DNA of 64,000 bases, from positions 1 to 64,000 of the forward strand of contig NZ_AUJR01000021.1 in the NCBI RefSeq assembly GCF_000424325.1. Reading direction: 5' to 3'. Of this stretch, positions 63,343-64,000 are shown piece by piece. The position numbers were made by a program, and so were the translations under genes. The notes under the pieces were generated by a model. The model saw only the letters and a program-made list of their open reading frames with translations, searched no databases and had not been told where the DNA came from. Numbering within the stretch: position 1 is the stretch's first letter; every line of letters starts with the position of its first letter. The DNA comes from [Clostridium] clostridioforme AGR2157. Lineage in GTDB: Bacteria; Bacillota; Clostridia; Lachnospirales; Lachnospiraceae.

Positions 63343-64000
63343 CTACTGTGCCTGACTCTGGTCTGCGGCCGGACTTTCAGCTTTGTCTGTCTGATTGGTT
63401 TCCTCGATGACCTGCATCTTTTTCTGTGCATCGGCTTCCGTTCCATTCACCTCTACGGTTGCCGGCACCTCGGTCTCCAGTGTCACCTTGGTTCCCTCCT
63501 TTAATTCGGAGGTCCAGGTGGTGAGGATCTGGTCATCCAGGGTAATTCCTGAAAGCACCGCGATATTCTCACTGTCATAGATGCCCACTTCCACCGGTAC
63601 CTCGTGAATGATGCCGTTGTCATATGTGTATACATAGGCATCGCCTGATTTATAATATACACAGTTATTTGGAATCAGCATGGCATTCCTGGCAGATGCG
63701 GAAGGTACCCGCAGCTCCACACTGGTTCCGGCCGCCATGGTCTCATTGTCATCCACAGATGCCTTTATCTTGAACAGGCCAACGGATGCCTCAGCCATGT
63801 TGCTGACTTCAATAACATTGCCGCCGTATTCTGTTCCTTCCTTGATGACCGTAATGGGGTCCCCTGCGTTCAGGTGGTTCTTTACCTTCTCAGTCACATA
63901 GAAAGTCACATTATTGCCGCTGTCACCTGCGATGACGCAGAGCTGGTTGGAGTTTCCAACCGTATCATGAACCTCCACGTTGAGCTGCTCCACCCGTCCG
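63343..64000 (-). CDS. RND efflux periplasmic-adaptor (MFP) subunit, 5' end outside window
   Basis: The C-terminal ~219 codons of a membrane-fusion-type adaptor; the frame is open through the right edge, so the start is not visible (a GTG at 63993 is only an internal valine). The beta-barrel part (DPITVIKEGTEYGGNVIEVS, then VELRVPSASARNAMLIPNNC) and the membrane-proximal domain (GDAYVYTYDNGIIHEVPVEV, ENIAVLSGITLDDQILTTWT) are typical. The last ~40 residues are Glu/Gln/Lys-rich and disordered-looking. It is in one operon with the RND permease. Confidence 0.9.
   Translation of the reverse strand, partial: GRVEQLNVEVHDTVGNSNQLCVIAGDSGNNVTFYVTEKVKNHLNAGDPITVIKEGTEYGGNVIEVSNMAEASVGLFKIKASVDDNETMAAGTSVELRVPSASARNAMLIPNNCVYYKSGDAYVYTYDNGIIHEVPVEVGIYDSENIAVLSGITLDDQILTTWTSELKEGTKVTLETEVPATVEVNGTEADAQKKMQVIEETNQTDKAESPAADQSQAQ

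Overview
The window looks like chromosomal DNA of a Gram-positive anaerobe of the Clostridia, most likely a Lachnospiraceae member of the Enterocloster (Clostridium bolteae / clostridioforme) type. This is an inference from the gene set: a nine-gene V-type ATPase operon, a CD1871A-type small CXXC protein, a zinc-type L31, rpmE-DUF1385-prmC-prfA order, DUF3841 proteins, a ChW-like L,D-transpeptidase, and sigma-A promoters with exact 17-base spacing. Base composition is about half G+C. I saw no rRNA, tRNA, phage or CRISPR. Most genes lie on the minus strand, so operons read from right to left.

Layout. 0-0.4 kb: 5' part of an IS200/IS605 transposase and a short-repeat region. 0.6-3.5 kb: a LysR regulator divergent from a two-gene chromate-type transporter, then a GNAT acetyltransferase. 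3.6-22.8 kb: a large surface-glycan region in two minus-strand blocks. It holds UDP-galactopyranose mutase, an O-acyltransferase, several GT2 and one GT8 glycosyltransferases, two flippases, an ATP-grasp enzyme, a DegT aminotransferase, DUF2304 and DUF2142 membrane proteins, rfbC, an ABC-2 export permease and a YgjP-type metallopeptidase. The blocks are separated by one plus-strand L,D-transpeptidase and a very long hairpin. 22.9-25.5 kb: a decayed patch with a PAS-protein fragment and a trehalose PTS/hydrolase locus collapsed by deletion, although its promoter, twin operators and regulator remain. 25.5-28.2 kb: a TraX-like protein and an unrecognised membrane-anchored protein. 28.4-35.1 kb: leuA behind a long leader, glmM, and rfbD/rfbB/rfbA.

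35.4-42.1 kb: a sialic-acid operon made of a binding protein, two permeases, a Gfo/Idh/MocA oxidoreductase, N-acetylneuraminate lyase, a YhcH-family protein and ManNAc-6-P epimerase. The oxidoreductase next to nanA suggests use of 2,7-anhydro-Neu5Ac. 42.3-45.3 kb: two DUF3841-type paralogues, an AraC regulator, a truncated ECF sigma factor and repeat-rich noncoding DNA. 45.3-48.7 kb: prfA, prmC, DUF1385 and rpmE. 49.0-50.9 kb: a redox trio (TlpA-like lipoprotein, CD1871A-type CXXC peptide, polyferredoxin). 51.0-59.9 kb: V-type ATPase whose rotor has the full set of Na+ ligands. 60.3-64 kb: an RND efflux pump and its adaptor, which is cut by the window edge.

The main themes are cell-surface glycan assembly and host-glycan scavenging, together with several deletion scars that show ongoing loss of accessory genes. 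The most interesting candidates are the anhydro-sialic-acid operon, the DUF3841 pair, the thiol-redox trio, the ATPase-less exporter in the glycan cluster, and the leuA leader and small-RNA-like elements.
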